Assembly: GCF_039880525.1 (NCBI RefSeq)
Contig: NZ_CP156989.1
Span: 2,601,900-2,665,899 of the forward strand
DNA length: 64,000 nt
Direction of reading: 5' to 3'
Origin: Agrococcus sp. ProA11
GTDB taxonomy: Bacteria; Actinomycetota; Actinomycetes; Actinomycetales; Microbacteriaceae
The translations under genes and the position numbers were made by a program. Of this stretch, positions 1 through 8,106 are shown piece by piece (position 1 is the first letter of the stretch; every line of letters begins with the position of its first letter). The notes beneath the pieces are model-generated. The model was not told where the DNA came from. It worked only from the letters and a program-made list of their open reading frames with translations, and made no database searches.

Positions 1-326
1 GACACCAGGGTGCGGAAGCTGCCCCATGCGATGAACCCCTGCGCCACGGCGGCGATGCCGGTGGTCGCCGCGGCGATGTCGAGGGTGCGGTGCCAGTCGC
101 GGCTGCCGGGCCGGAGCGCGAAGCATGCCAGCACGAGACCGCCGAATGCGGCGGCGATCGCGATGTTGCGCAGCATGCTGGCGATCGGGATGCCGTAGCG
201 CACCGCGGGACCGGGATCCTCGATCGCGAGCTCGGCCGCGCCGCCACCGAACTCGAGCGCCGCCCAGAGCGCAGCCAGCCCCGCGAGGATCGCGAGTGCC
301 GGGGCGAGGAGACGGAGGCGCTGCAC
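1..326 (-). CDS. CopD/CtaG-type membrane protein, N-terminal fragment
   Basis: The first ~108 residues of a protein that continues beyond the left edge are readable without a stop. They show an N-terminal hydrophobic helix, a short Gly/Ala-Glu loop, and further hydrophobic stretches (GGLVLACFAL; AAVAQGFIAWG). This resembles the start of actinobacterial bifunctional copper resistance CopD / cytochrome c oxidase assembly (CtaG) proteins, which are long polytopic membrane proteins for copper handling. The start is uncertain: I use the GTG at 324-326, but the frame stays open upstream. The family call rests on the N-terminus alone and is moderate. Confidence 0.5.
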   Translation of the reverse strand, partial: MQRLRLLAPALAILAGLAALWAALEFGGGAAELAIEDPGPAVRYGIPIASMLRNIAIAAAFGGLVLACFALRPGSRDWHRTLDIAAATTGIAAVAQGFIAWGSFRTLV

Positions 327-367
327 CCACTCAGGGTAGTCGCCGCCCCTATGACCGCCGCCCGCCG

Positions 368-477
368 GCTGGTCGAGGAGCGCCCGCCGCCCGCCAGTTG
401 CCGCCGGCTGGTCGAGGAGCGCCCGCCGCCCGCTGGTCGAGGAGCGCCCGGCCGCAGGCCGCGCGCTTCACGAGACC
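368..477. repeat. 46-nt palindromic intergenic repeat with two preceding partial copies
   Basis: A 46-nt unit at 432-477 runs from GCTGGTCGAGGAGCGCC through the GC core GGCCGCAGGCC to CACGAGACC. Its first ~25-30 bases occur twice more just before it, from 368 and from 407. The reverse complement of the full unit recurs at 19732-19777 with few differences. It lies between two genes transcribed leftwards, so it may be a dispersed palindromic element. It shows no coding potential I would defend. Confidence 0.7.
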
Positions 478-506
478 GAGGGCGGCAGCCTGCGCAGGAC
501 GCAGGC

Positions 507-1229
507 TCACTCGCGCGCTGCTGGCTCCCCAGCCGGGGGCTCCGCTGCCGGCACCGTCTGCTCACGCAGGAAGTACGCGCCCAGCGCGCCGGCGAGACCC
601 GCGAACACCACCACCGAGTAGATGGCCAGGCCGAGCCGCACGAACTTGGCGAACGGGTCGCCGGCGGTGATGCCGGAGCCCGTGATGGTGGCGATCGCCG
701 CCTCGAAGAGGGCGGTCGTGAAGTCGTCGTGCGACTCCATCGCGTACAGCAGCTGGCCGGAGGCGAGGATGACGACGAGCGTCACGGCGGCCAGCCAGCC
801 GATGCGGCTCGAGAGCAGGCGGCCCGCCGAGCGCGAGCCGCGCACCCCTGCCGAGAGGATGCCGCCCACGCGGGCGAACCGCGCGATCCGCAGCATCCGC
901 ACGGCCTGCAGCGCGCGGAAGAAGCGCAGGAACGGGATCGCGAGGAACAGCAGCTGCCACCAGTTGCGCCGCCAGAACGCGGCCTGGAACCGCGCGACCC
1001 ATGCGCGCAGCACGAACTCGGCGACGAAGCATGCCCAGAGCACCCACCCCGCGACGCTCAGCAGCCTCGCCCAGCCTGGCTCGTCGACGAGCAGCTGGCC
1101 GAGCACGACGAAGAGGAACAGCACGCCCAGGTAGCCCATCGGGCGATCGAGCCGCGCGGCGAGCGCCTCGGCGGCGACGAGCTGGTCGGGCATCGAACGA
1201 CGGGCACCGTTCTCGTTGCGTGCATGCAT
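507..1229 (-). CDS. Voltage-gated-type ion channel family protein
   Basis: The 240-residue membrane protein has the layout of a six-helix cation channel subunit. There are hydrophobic helices around residues 31-50 and 57-77. An S4-like segment lies at about 99-121 with Arg/Lys at regular spacing (LRFFRALQAVRMLRIARFAR). A helix at 146-163, a pore loop around 172-190 and a last helix at 198-222 follow. In place of the potassium filter TVGYG it has TITGSGIT, so ion selectivity cannot be assumed. The ATG at 1229 follows a GGAGG ribosome site. It lies alone downstream of the hup terminator. Confidence 0.75.
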   Translation of the reverse strand: MHARNENGARRSMPDQLVAAEALAARLDRPMGYLGVLFLFVVLGQLLVDEPGWARLLSVAGWVLWACFVAEFVLRAWVARFQAAFWRRNWWQLLFLAIPFLRFFRALQAVRMLRIARFARVGGILSAGVRGSRSAGRLLSSRIGWLAAVTLVVILASGQLLYAMESHDDFTTALFEAAIATITGSGITAGDPFAKFVRLGLAIYSVVVFAGLAGALGAYFLREQTVPAAEPPAGEPAARE

Positions 1230-1281
1230 TCCGCCTCCTTGCGTGGCTGACCGTCGCCCTACTCAGAGAAGCGCCGGAACG

Positions 1282-1318
1282 CACGAGGGGCTCCGCCGTC
1301 GTGGCGGAGCCCCTCGTG
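1282..1318. terminator. Strong rho-independent-type hairpin after hup
   Basis: Two perfect 16-bp arms (CACGAGGGGCTCCGCC and its complement) are separated by a 5-nt loop. The hairpin lies 18 bases past the hup stop and before the ion channel gene, so it most likely ends the hup transcript on the minus strand. Confidence 0.85.
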
Positions 1319-1336
1319 TGCTGTGTGGTGCAGTGC

Positions 1337-1621
1337 TTACTTGACGGCTGCCTTGAGCTTCGAGCCAGCGGTCAGCTTGACGCGGTGGCCAGCAGCGATC
1401 TGGATCTCTTCGCCCGTCTGCGGGTTGCGGCCCGTGCGAGCCGACGTCTCGGTGCGCTCGGCGCTGAAGAAGCCGGGGATCGAGACCTTGTCGCCGGCGG
1501 CGACGGCCGTCGAGACCTCGTCGAAGAGCGCGTCGAGCACGGCGCTGACCTTTGCCTGCGACAGGTCGGTGGACGCAGCGATCTTCGATGCGAGGGTGGT
1601 CTTGTTGATGGTCTCAGCCAT
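1337..1621 (-). CDS. hup: DNA-binding protein HU
   Basis: At 94 residues this is the usual size of a single-domain HU/IHF protein, a dimeric histone-like DNA-bending protein of the nucleoid. The N-terminal helical half (NKTTLASKIAASTDLSQAKV) is followed by the HU signature around GFFSAERTETSARTGRNP and the DNA-binding arm (GRNPQTGEEIQI). The long Lys/Ala tail of mycobacterial or Streptomyces HupB/HupS is absent. The gene stands alone: it has its own terminator and is preceded by ~185 bases without a gene on the same strand. Confidence 0.95.
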   Translation of the reverse strand: MAETINKTTLASKIAASTDLSQAKVSAVLDALFDEVSTAVAAGDKVSIPGFFSAERTETSARTGRNPQTGEEIQIAAGHRVKLTAGSKLKAAVK

Positions 1622-1806
1622 GGTGTCCTCCTGGTGGTGGCATGTCCGTCCCGCCTAGGGGCGGGCATTCGCCGGGCCCTGGTGGGGCTCCGACCACCCC
1701 CGAACGTAGCCGCGAGGCCCTGATTCCTCCGGAGAAACACGGCGACACGCCGCGATTTCCGCGTCTTTTCGCGGTTTGCGAACGCTTTTGGGGGACAGAT
1801 CGGCCC

Positions 1807-2499
1807 TCAGGGGCGCGAGATGGCGACCCCGGCTGCCAGCCTGCGGGCGCGCAGACGCGACGCCGTGGCGGCTCTGCGCCGCTCGAAGTACGGCAGGAAG
1901 ATGCCGATGAGCGGCCCCACGCCGAAGGCGAAGATGAGCGTGCCGAGCCCCACCGGGCCACCCAGCAGCCAGCCGACCAGCAGTGCACTGCCCTCGATGA
2001 GGGTGCGCACGATCCAGATGCGCCACCCGGTGATGCGCACGAGGCCGGTCATCAGGCCATCGCGCGGACCGGGTCCGAGCTGCGGCGCGATGTAGATGCC
2101 GGTGGCGATCGACAGCAGCAGGATGCTGCCGGCGAGCATCGCGATCTGCCCCCACAGTTCCGTCGGGCTGGGGATGAGCCACAGCCCGAGGTCGGCGGCC
2201 GGCCCGACGAGCACCGCGTTCAGCAGCGTGCCGATGCCCGGGCGCTGCCGCAGCGGGATCCACAGCAGCAGCACGAGGCCCGACACCACGACGGTCGCGG
2301 CGCCGTAGCTCATCGGCAGGTGGTTCGCGATGCCGAGCGACAGCACATCCCAGGGGCCCACCCCGAGCAGCGCCCGCACCAGCAGCGCGAGCGAGATGCC
2401 GTAGAGGAACAGGCCGACCATCAGCTGCGCGACCCGGGCGACGGTGTCGGCGGGCCCGAGCGAGTCGATCGGGAGGAGCAGGTGGCGGATGCGGTGCAC
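1807..2499 (-). CDS. YczE-family integral membrane protein
   Basis: About 230 residues are readable from a GTG at 2497-2499. There are five or so hydrophobic segments with the family-typical LLGVGPWDVLSLGIAN near the N-terminus and a GPRDGLMTGL motif in the middle. The frame is open further upstream, but that extension reads through the neighbouring regulator's start and has no family resemblance. YczE proteins are membrane proteins of unknown transport role that are repeatedly found divergent from a MocR-type (YczR) regulator, as here. Confidence 0.8.
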   Translation of the reverse strand: MHRIRHLLLPIDSLGPADTVARVAQLMVGLFLYGISLALLVRALLGVGPWDVLSLGIANHLPMSYGAATVVVSGLVLLLWIPLRQRPGIGTLLNAVLVGPAADLGLWLIPSPTELWGQIAMLAGSILLLSIATGIYIAPQLGPGPRDGLMTGLVRITGWRIWIVRTLIEGSALLVGWLLGGPVGLGTLIFAFGVGPLIGIFLPYFERRRAATASRLRARRLAAGVAISRP

Positions 2500-2533
2500 G
2501 GCTCCATTCCATCGCGTCCGGCGAACCGCCGGG

Positions 2534-2575
2534 CGGACCACTGCTGCAGAAGTGGCTCGCGCATCCCGGTCCACT
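2534..2575. promoter_or_regulatory. Candidate MocR/YczR operator in divergent promoter
   Basis: The 94-bp gap between the divergent genes carries two direct repeats, CGGACCACT at 2534-2542 and CGGTCCACT at 2567-2575. An inverted AGTGG lies between them at 2551-2555. MocR-type regulators are known to bind direct and inverted repeat arrays in divergent promoters. The assignment to the adjacent regulator is inference. Confidence 0.4.
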
Positions 2576-2593
2576 CTCGGGCACCATGGGTGC

Positions 2594-4018
2594 ATGGCAT
2601 CCCGGCTCGGCACCCACCTGGGTGAATGGCAGGCGACGACGCACCTCGCGCAGTCGCTCGCCGACCGCATCCGCATGCTGCTGCTCGACGGGCGGATCAC
2701 CGTCGGCGAGCGGCTGCCGAGCGAGCGCGCCCTCGCCGCCGAGCTGGGTCGCTCGCGCGCGACGATCGCGCGCGCCTACGAGCTGCTCGAGTCGAGGGGC
2801 TACGTCGCCCGCACGCACGGCTCCGGCACCCGCGCCGCGCTGCCGGCCCAGCGCATCCACCGACCCGCCGCCGCCGATGACGACACGATCGACTTCACCA
2901 TCGCCTCGGTCGGCTCCACCCCCGGCCTGCATGCCGCCACGGTGCGGGCGCTCGACCGGGTCGCTGGGCTGCTGGGCACGCCCGGCTACTCGCTCGACGG
3001 CCTGCCAGAGCTGCGCGCCCGCATCGCCGCGCGCTACGCGGAGCGTGGGCTGCCGACCGATCCGGAGCAGATCGTCGTGACGAGCGGCGCCATGCATGCG
3101 CTGACGCTCGTGCTCGCCGCATTCGGCGAGCGCGGTCGCGCCGCGCTGGTCGAGCAGCCGTCGTTCCCGCATGCGCTCGAGGCGCTGCGACGCACCGGCC
3201 ATCGGCTGGTGCCGACCCCGGTGGGGCCGGAGGGGCGCGACGGCGACGGCGGGTGGGATGCGGCGCACCTGATCGAGACGCTGCGCACGCAGCGGCCGGC
3301 GCTCGCCTACCTGATCGCCGACTTCCACAACCCGACCGGGGCGACGATGCCGGAGCTCGAGCGGGCCAGGCTCGCCGCGGTCGCGCGCGCCACCGACACG
3401 CTGCTGATCGTCGATGAGACCTGCGCCGAGCTCGACATCGATCGCGGCTGGACGCCGCGACCGTTCGCGGCGCACGGGCCCGCCATCCTGCTCGGCTCGA
3501 TGTCGAAGATCGCCTGGGGCGGCATGCGGATCGGCTGGATCCGTGCCGCGAGCGCGGTGCAGACAGCCCAGCTGCTCGCGGCGCGTCCCTCGATCGACCT
3601 CGGCACCGCGGTGCTGGAGCAGTGCATCGCGATCGAGCTGCTCGACGACATGGAGCCGCTGCTCGCGCGGGCACGCGAGCGCCTCGCCGCCGGGCGCACC
3701 GCGGTCGCCGACGGCGTCGCGGCGCACCTGCCCGGCGTCACCATGCCGCGCGTGCCGGGCGGGCTCGCCGCCTGGGTCGACCTGGGCGGTCCGTGGTCGA
3801 CCGCGCTCTCGCTGGGCGCGCGCGACCGCGGCCTGCTGCTGCCGCCCGGACCCCGCTTCGCGCCCTCCGGCGTGCTCGACCGCTTCGCGCGCATCCCGAT
3901 CACCTGGGAGCCGGATCGCACCGCCGCCGCGATGGCGCGGCTGGGCGACGCGTGGCGCGCGCTGCATGCCGGCGAGCTGCCCGACACGACCAGACTGGCC
4001 TCGGCCGCCGTCGTCTGA
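2594..4018 (+). CDS. MocR/PdxR-type PLP-dependent transcriptional regulator
   Basis: The 474-residue protein has an N-terminal GntR winged helix-turn-helix (LAQSLADRIRMLLLDGRITVGERLPSERALAAELGRSRATIARAYELLESRGYV, split here by family knowledge). A linker joins it to a fold-type I aminotransferase domain. The PLP lysine is probably in GSMSKIAWGGMRIGW. The ATG at 2594 is chosen because the winged helix begins just after it. MocR proteins sense PLP or related amines. The YczR subgroup controls a divergent yczE gene, which matches the neighbour at 1807-2499. Confidence 0.88.
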   Translation: MASRLGTHLGEWQATTHLAQSLADRIRMLLLDGRITVGERLPSERALAAELGRSRATIARAYELLESRGYVARTHGSGTRAALPAQRIHRPAAADDDTIDFTIASVGSTPGLHAATVRALDRVAGLLGTPGYSLDGLPELRARIAARYAERGLPTDPEQIVVTSGAMHALTLVLAAFGERGRAALVEQPSFPHALEALRRTGHRLVPTPVGPEGRDGDGGWDAAHLIETLRTQRPALAYLIADFHNPTGATMPELERARLAAVARATDTLLIVDETCAELDIDRGWTPRPFAAHGPAILLGSMSKIAWGGMRIGWIRAASAVQTAQLLAARPSIDLGTAVLEQCIAIELLDDMEPLLARARERLAAGRTAVADGVAAHLPGVTMPRVPGGLAAWVDLGGPWSTALSLGARDRGLLLPPGPRFAPSGVLDRFARIPITWEPDRTAAAMARLGDAWRALHAGELPDTTRLASAAVV

Positions 4019-4057
4019 GCCTTGACGGACGCCCGCATCCACGGTTGCGTGATCGGC

Positions 4058-5035
4058 ATGGCTGTCATCGGCTTCCACGCCTCCCACGAGCAGATCCCCC
4101 CGAGCGCGCTCCTCGAGCACGTGCAGCACGCCGAGCGGGCCGGCTTCCACGCGGCGATGTGCTCCGACCACATCGCGCCCTGGAGCCTGCGGCAGGGCCA
4201 CAGCGGCCACAGCTGGGCCTGGCTGGGCGCCGCGCTCGCATCCACCTCGCTCTCGTTCGGCGTCGTGACCGCTCCCGGTCAGCGCGCGCATCCGGCGGTG
4301 GTCGCGCAGGCGATCGCCTCGCTCGGCGAGATGTTCCCCGGCCGGTTCTGGGCGGCGCTCGGCTCCGGAGAGAACGTCAACGAGCACATCACCGGCGAGC
4401 CGTGGCCCGAGAAGGCGGTGCGCGAGCGCCGCCTGGTCGAGAGCGTGGTCGCGATGCGGCGGCTGCTCGACGGGCAGGAGGTGACGCATGCCGGCGAGGT
4501 CGTCCTCGACCGGGCGCGCGTGTGGTCGCTGCCGGCGCAGACGCCGCCGCTCATGGCCGCGGCGGTCTCTCCCGAGGCGGCCGCGTCGCATGCCGCGTGG
4601 GCCGAGGGGCTCATCACCGTGGCGGCGGATGCCGCGACGCTGCGCGACGTGCGCTCGGCCTACCGCGACGCGGGCGGCGTCGGGCCGGTCTCGGCGCAGC
4701 TGCACCTGTCGTGGGCGCCGGACGAGGCTGAGGCGACGGCGATCGCCCTCGACCAGTGGGCGTTCGGCACGCTCGGCCCGCCCGAGTCGTGGGAGCTCGC
4801 CACCCCGGAGGAGTTCGATCGCCGCAGCGCGGGCGCCGACGAGCAGGCGATCCGCGACGCCGTGACGATCTCGCGCGACCTGTCCGTGCACGAGGCGCGG
4901 ATCGCCGAGATCATCGACGCCGGCTACGACCGCGTCTACCTGCACCACGTCGGGCAGGAGCAGACGGCCTTCATCGAGGCGTTCGGCGAGCACGTGCTGC
5001 CGACCTTCCCCGCAGGCAGCGGCAGCGCCGCATGA
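4058..5035 (+). CDS. LLM-class flavin-dependent oxidoreductase (TIGR03885-like)
   Basis: The 325-residue luciferase-like monooxygenase-fold protein starts MAVIGFHASHEQIPPS and has CSDHIAPW and LGSGENVNEHITGEPWP. These are hallmarks I recognise from the TIGR03885 group of LLM oxidoreductases, described as probable FMN rather than F420 users. Earlier alternative starts exist (TTG 4022, GTG 4049), but the family N-terminus begins at the ATG at 4058. Its stop overlaps the start of the GH13 gene (ATGA), so the two are translationally coupled. The substrate is unknown. Confidence 0.85.
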   Translation: MAVIGFHASHEQIPPSALLEHVQHAERAGFHAAMCSDHIAPWSLRQGHSGHSWAWLGAALASTSLSFGVVTAPGQRAHPAVVAQAIASLGEMFPGRFWAALGSGENVNEHITGEPWPEKAVRERRLVESVVAMRRLLDGQEVTHAGEVVLDRARVWSLPAQTPPLMAAAVSPEAAASHAAWAEGLITVAADAATLRDVRSAYRDAGGVGPVSAQLHLSWAPDEAEATAIALDQWAFGTLGPPESWELATPEEFDRRSAGADEQAIRDAVTISRDLSVHEARIAEIIDAGYDRVYLHHVGQEQTAFIEAFGEHVLPTFPAGSGSAA

Positions 5036-6714
5036 GCCCGCGGCCGATCGAGTCCGCCGACCTCTGGTGGCGCAACGCGGTCTACTACTGCCTCGACATC
5101 CAGGTCTTCCAGGATTCCGACGGCGACGGCAGCGGCGACATCCAGGGCCTGATCTCGCGCATCCGCTCGCTCGCCGACCTGGGCGTGACGTGCCTGTGGC
5201 TCATGCCCTTCTTCCCGACCGCCGACCGCGACGACGGCTACGACATCACCGACTTCTTCGCCGTCGACCCGCGGCTGGGCACGCTCGGCGACCTGGTGGA
5301 GCTCGTGCGCGTCGCCCGGGCGCACGGCATGCGCGTGATCGTCGACTTCGTCATGAACCACACCTCCGCCGAGCACCCGTGGTTCACGGACTCGCGCTCG
5401 TCGAGGGACGCGACGCGGCGCGATTGGTACGTGTGGCGCGACGCGCCGCCGCCGAACCCCGACCCGCCCGTCTTCCCCGGCCAGGAGGACTCCACCTGGA
5501 CGAGGGATGCGCGCACGGGCCAGTACTACCTGCACCACTTCCGCGCCCATCAGCCCGATCTGAACATCGCGCACCCGCGCGTGCGGGAGCAGATCGAGCG
5601 CAACCTCGGGCTCTGGCTGGAGCTGGGGGTGTCCGGCTTCCGCATCGACGCCGTGCCCTACCTCTTCAGCGACACCGACGCGCACTCGACCGAGGCGATC
5701 GGGCAGGAGTACGGCGGCTCCGAGCACCTGCGCCGGCTGCAGCAGTTCATCGCCCACCGCAACGGCGAGGCGATGCTGCTGGGCGAGGTCAACCTGCCGC
5801 ACGAGCAGCAGCTGGACTGGTTCGCGGCAGACGGCGCGGCGGCGGGCCTGCAGGTGCAGTTCGACTTCGTGACCATGCAGCGGCTCTTCCTCTCGCTCGC
5901 CCGCAAGGATGCGCATCCGGTCGCATCGGCGCTGCGCGATCGGCCGGTGCTGCCGCCGTCGGCGCAGTGGGCGAACTTCGTGCGCAACCACGACGAGCTG
6001 ACGCTCGACAAGCTCGCCCCCGACGAGCTCGAGGAGGTCTTCGAGGCATTCGCGCCCGACCCGGGGATGCGGCTGTACGGCCGCGGCATCCGGCGTCGGC
6101 TGCCGACGATGCTCGGGGATGCGCGCGCGGTGCGCATGGTCTACACGCTGCTGTTCTCGCTGCCGGGCGTGCCGGTGCTGTTCTACGGCGAGGAGATCGG
6201 CATGGGCGAGCAGCTGGAGATCGAGGGTCGCTACGCCGTGCGCACGCCCATGCAGTGGGAGCCCGACGGCTCGGCCGGCTTCTCGTCGGCGCCGCGCGGC
6301 CGGTGGACGCGCCCGCTGCCCGACGGCGAGTTCGGGCCCGACCGCGTCAACGTCGCCGACCAGCGGCGCGATCCGTCGTCGCTGTGGCGGCACATGCAGC
6401 GACTCACCGCGATGTACCGCGACGCCCCGGAGCTCGCCTGGTCGACGATCGAGGTGATCGGCGTGCGGCGCAAGGCTGTGCTCGCGCACGTCTGCCGCAC
6501 GGACGAGTGGGCGATGCTCGCGCTCCACAACCTCGGTGACGGGCGCGAGCGGGTGCGCCTCGAGGTGCGGTCGGCATCCGGTCCGGTGACGCTCACCGAC
6601 CGCTTCGACGACTCGTCGATGACGATCGACGGCACGCTCGAGCTCGAGCTGGACCCCTACGGATGGCGCTGGCTGCAGATGAGGCCCGCCGACGCGACGA
6701 TCCGGCGGCAGTAG
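5032..6714 (+). CDS. GH13 alpha-amylase / trehalose-synthase-like glycosidase
   Basis: The 560-residue GH13 protein carries all four conserved regions. These are VIVDFVMNH (region I), GFRIDAVPY with the nucleophile Asp (II), MLLGEVNLP with the acid/base Glu (III) and FVRNHDEL (IV). An N-terminal calcium-site-like DSDGDGSGDIQGL precedes them and a beta-sandwich C-terminus follows. The overall pattern is closest to the trehalose synthase / oligo-alpha-1,6-glucosidase-like branch. There is no signal peptide, so it is cytoplasmic. The exact substrate cannot be read from sequence. The start is the ATG overlapping the upstream stop. Confidence 0.88.
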   Translation: MSPRPIESADLWWRNAVYYCLDIQVFQDSDGDGSGDIQGLISRIRSLADLGVTCLWLMPFFPTADRDDGYDITDFFAVDPRLGTLGDLVELVRVARAHGMRVIVDFVMNHTSAEHPWFTDSRSSRDATRRDWYVWRDAPPPNPDPPVFPGQEDSTWTRDARTGQYYLHHFRAHQPDLNIAHPRVREQIERNLGLWLELGVSGFRIDAVPYLFSDTDAHSTEAIGQEYGGSEHLRRLQQFIAHRNGEAMLLGEVNLPHEQQLDWFAADGAAAGLQVQFDFVTMQRLFLSLARKDAHPVASALRDRPVLPPSAQWANFVRNHDELTLDKLAPDELEEVFEAFAPDPGMRLYGRGIRRRLPTMLGDARAVRMVYTLLFSLPGVPVLFYGEEIGMGEQLEIEGRYAVRTPMQWEPDGSAGFSSAPRGRWTRPLPDGEFGPDRVNVADQRRDPSSLWRHMQRLTAMYRDAPELAWSTIEVIGVRRKAVLAHVCRTDEWAMLALHNLGDGRERVRLEVRSASGPVTLTDRFDDSSMTIDGTLELELDPYGWRWLQMRPADATIRRQ

Positions 6715-6734
6715 GCGCAGGGCGCCCCGCGCAC

Positions 6735-6770
6735 GACGAAGCCCCCAACCTCGCGGTCGGGGGCTTCGTG
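6735..6770. terminator. Bidirectional hairpin between GH13 gene and rpsN
   Basis: ACGAAGCCCCC pairs with GGGGGCTTCGT across an 11-nt loop. The hairpin lies between two convergent transcription units and can serve both. Confidence 0.8.
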
Positions 6771-6782
6771 CGAATCAGGTGC

Positions 6783-7088
6783 TTACCAGCTCGACTTGGT
6801 CACGCCGGGCAGCTGGCCCGCGTGTGCCATGTCACGGAACCGCACACGCGAGATGCCGTACGCGCCGACGTGGCCGCGGGGGCGGCCATCGATGGCGTCG
6901 CGCTTGCGCACGCGGACCGGCGATGCGTTGCGGGGAAGCTTCTGCAGGCCGAGACGAGCGGCCTCGCGCTCCTCGTCCGTGCTCTTGGGGTCGACGAGGG
7001 CCTTCTTCAGCGCCGCACGCTTCTCGGCGTAGCGGGCCACGATGACCTTTCGCTGCTCGTTCTTCGCGATCATGCTCTTCTTGGCCAT
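6783..7088 (-). CDS. rpsN: 30S ribosomal protein S14 (long, zinc-independent form)
   Basis: The 101-residue uS14 ends in the family signature [34 protein letters not shown]. It is the long type and has no cysteine, so it lacks the CXXC zinc ribbon of the ~61-residue form. Its start codon is adjacent to the rpmG stop in an rpmB-rpmG-rpsN operon. The position beside zur and the znu genes suggests a zinc-sparing ribosomal set. Confidence 0.95.
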   Translation of the reverse strand: MAKKSMIAKNEQRKVIVARYAEKRAALKKALVDPKSTDEEREAARLGLQKLPRNASPVRVRKRDAIDGRPRGHVGAYGISRVRFRDMAHAGQLPGVTKSSW

Positions 7089-7259
7089 TTATCGCTCCTC
7101 TCGGAACTCGACGTGCTGACGCACGATGGGGTCGTACTTCTTCAGCACAAGTCGGTCGGGGTTGTTGCGACGGTTCTTCTTCGTCACGTAGGTGTAGCCG
7201 GTGCCCGCAGTCGAGCGGAGCTTGATGATCGGACGGACGTCCTGCGACTTCTTCGCCAT
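7089..7259 (-). CDS. rpmG: 50S ribosomal protein L33 (cysteine-free form)
   Basis: The 56-residue protein begins [21 protein letters not shown] and contains [18 protein letters not shown], both diagnostic of bL33. No cysteine is present, so it is the zinc-independent type. The gene overlaps rpmB by one base and abuts rpsN. Confidence 0.95.
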   Translation of the reverse strand: MAKKSQDVRPIIKLRSTAGTGYTYVTKKNRRNNPDRLVLKKYDPIVRQHVEFREER

Positions 7260-7495
7260 CAGAGCTTCACCCCCCGAGCCTGCATGTCACGGACGACAGC
7301 CTCGATGCCACGGGCGTCGATGACCTTCATGCCCTTGACCGAGACGTTGATCTTGATCGAGCGCTTGAGCGACGGGACGAAATAGGTCTTGCGCTGCACG
7401 TTCGGGTCGAAGCGTCGCTTCGTGCGCCTGTGCGAGTGCGAGATGTTGTGCCCGAAGCCGGGGATGGCTCCGGTCACCTGGCATACGGCTGCCAT
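7259..7495 (-). CDS. rpmB: 50S ribosomal protein L28
   Basis: The 78-residue bL28 starts [21 protein letters not shown] and continues with [21 protein letters not shown] single cysteine (residue 5) remains, so a four-cysteine zinc site is impossible. It is the first gene of the rpmB-rpmG-rpsN operon, with a sigma70-like promoter about 130 bases upstream. Confidence 0.95.
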   Translation of the reverse strand: MAAVCQVTGAIPGFGHNISHSHRRTKRRFDPNVQRKTYFVPSLKRSIKINVSVKGMKVIDARGIEAVVRDMQARGVKL

Positions 7496-7625
7496 GGTGC
7501 CTCCAAATGGGTACCGCAGGTTTTTCAGGCCTGCCCAAGATCACTTGCCTGCCCACGCCACTGCCGTGCCCTTGCGGGCGCTGGAGGGGGCGTGTGCTGC
7601 GCGGCCGAGGCCGCACCAAGGGTCT

Positions 7626-7655
7626 ATCGTACGGCACAGCACGAGCGTTCGGCAA
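7626..7655 (-). promoter_or_regulatory. Candidate sigma70 promoter for rpmB-rpmG-rpsN
   Basis: On the minus strand TTGCCG (7650-7655) and TACGAT (7626-7631) are separated by 18 bases. No convincing Zur box was seen near it, so zinc control of this operon is not shown by sequence. Confidence 0.45.
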
Positions 7656-7683
7656 TACCAAGTTCCTGTCGCGCGCGCAGGCC

Positions 7684-8106
7684 TCAGCGCCGCGCGGCGC
7701 AGTCGGCGCACAGTCCGAAGATGTCGACCACGTGCTCCGGCTCGACGAAGCCGTGCGCCGCCGCGACCTCACCGGCCCATCGCTCGACCGTGGCGGCCTC
7801 GAGCTCGACGGTGCGCCCGCAGCTGCGACAGATGAGGTGATGGTGGTGGGTGGGTGTGCAGGCGCGGTAGAGCACCTCGCCGCCGGACTGCAGCGCATCC
7901 GCCTCGCCATCCTCCGCGAGCGCCGCGAGCGCGCGATAGACGGTGGCGAGACCGACGCTGGAGCCGTCGCTGCGCAGCGCCTGGTGCAGCGCCTGAGCCG
8001 AGACGAACTCGTCGCTGGCCGCGAGCGCGTCACGCACGGCCTCGCGCTGCCGGGTGGCGCGGCGCGGCGTCGCATCGGGTGCGGTCGACGGATCGGGTGC
8101 GGTCAC
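7684..8106 (-). CDS. zur: Fur-family metalloregulator, Zur-like
   Basis: The 140-residue Fur-fold repressor has an N-terminal winged helix (ATRQREAVRDALAASDEFVSAQALH; GLATVYRALAALAEDG). The dimerisation half carries the metal ligands HHHHLICRSCG and FGLCADC. The two CXXC pairs form the structural zinc site. The GTG at 8106 overlaps the stop of the upstream permease gene (GTGA), which places it in the znu operon and makes Zur the most likely specificity. A peroxide-type Fur is encoded separately at 24959-25405. Confidence 0.85.
   Translation of the reverse strand: MTAPDPSTAPDATPRRATRQREAVRDALAASDEFVSAQALHQALRSDGSSVGLATVYRALAALAEDGEADALQSGGEVLYRACTPTHHHHLICRSCGRTVELEAATVERWAGEVAAAHGFVEPEHVVDIFGLCADCAARR

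Noticed and set aside
4022..4057. TTG start for the LLM oxidoreductase
   Set aside because: It adds residues without family similarity. The ATG at 4058 matches the family start.
1655..4993. A 1112-residue open frame on the minus strand
   Set aside because: It is antisense to well-recognised genes (YczE region, MocR, LLM), has low-complexity His/Arg/Gly composition and no domain. High GC creates such frames.
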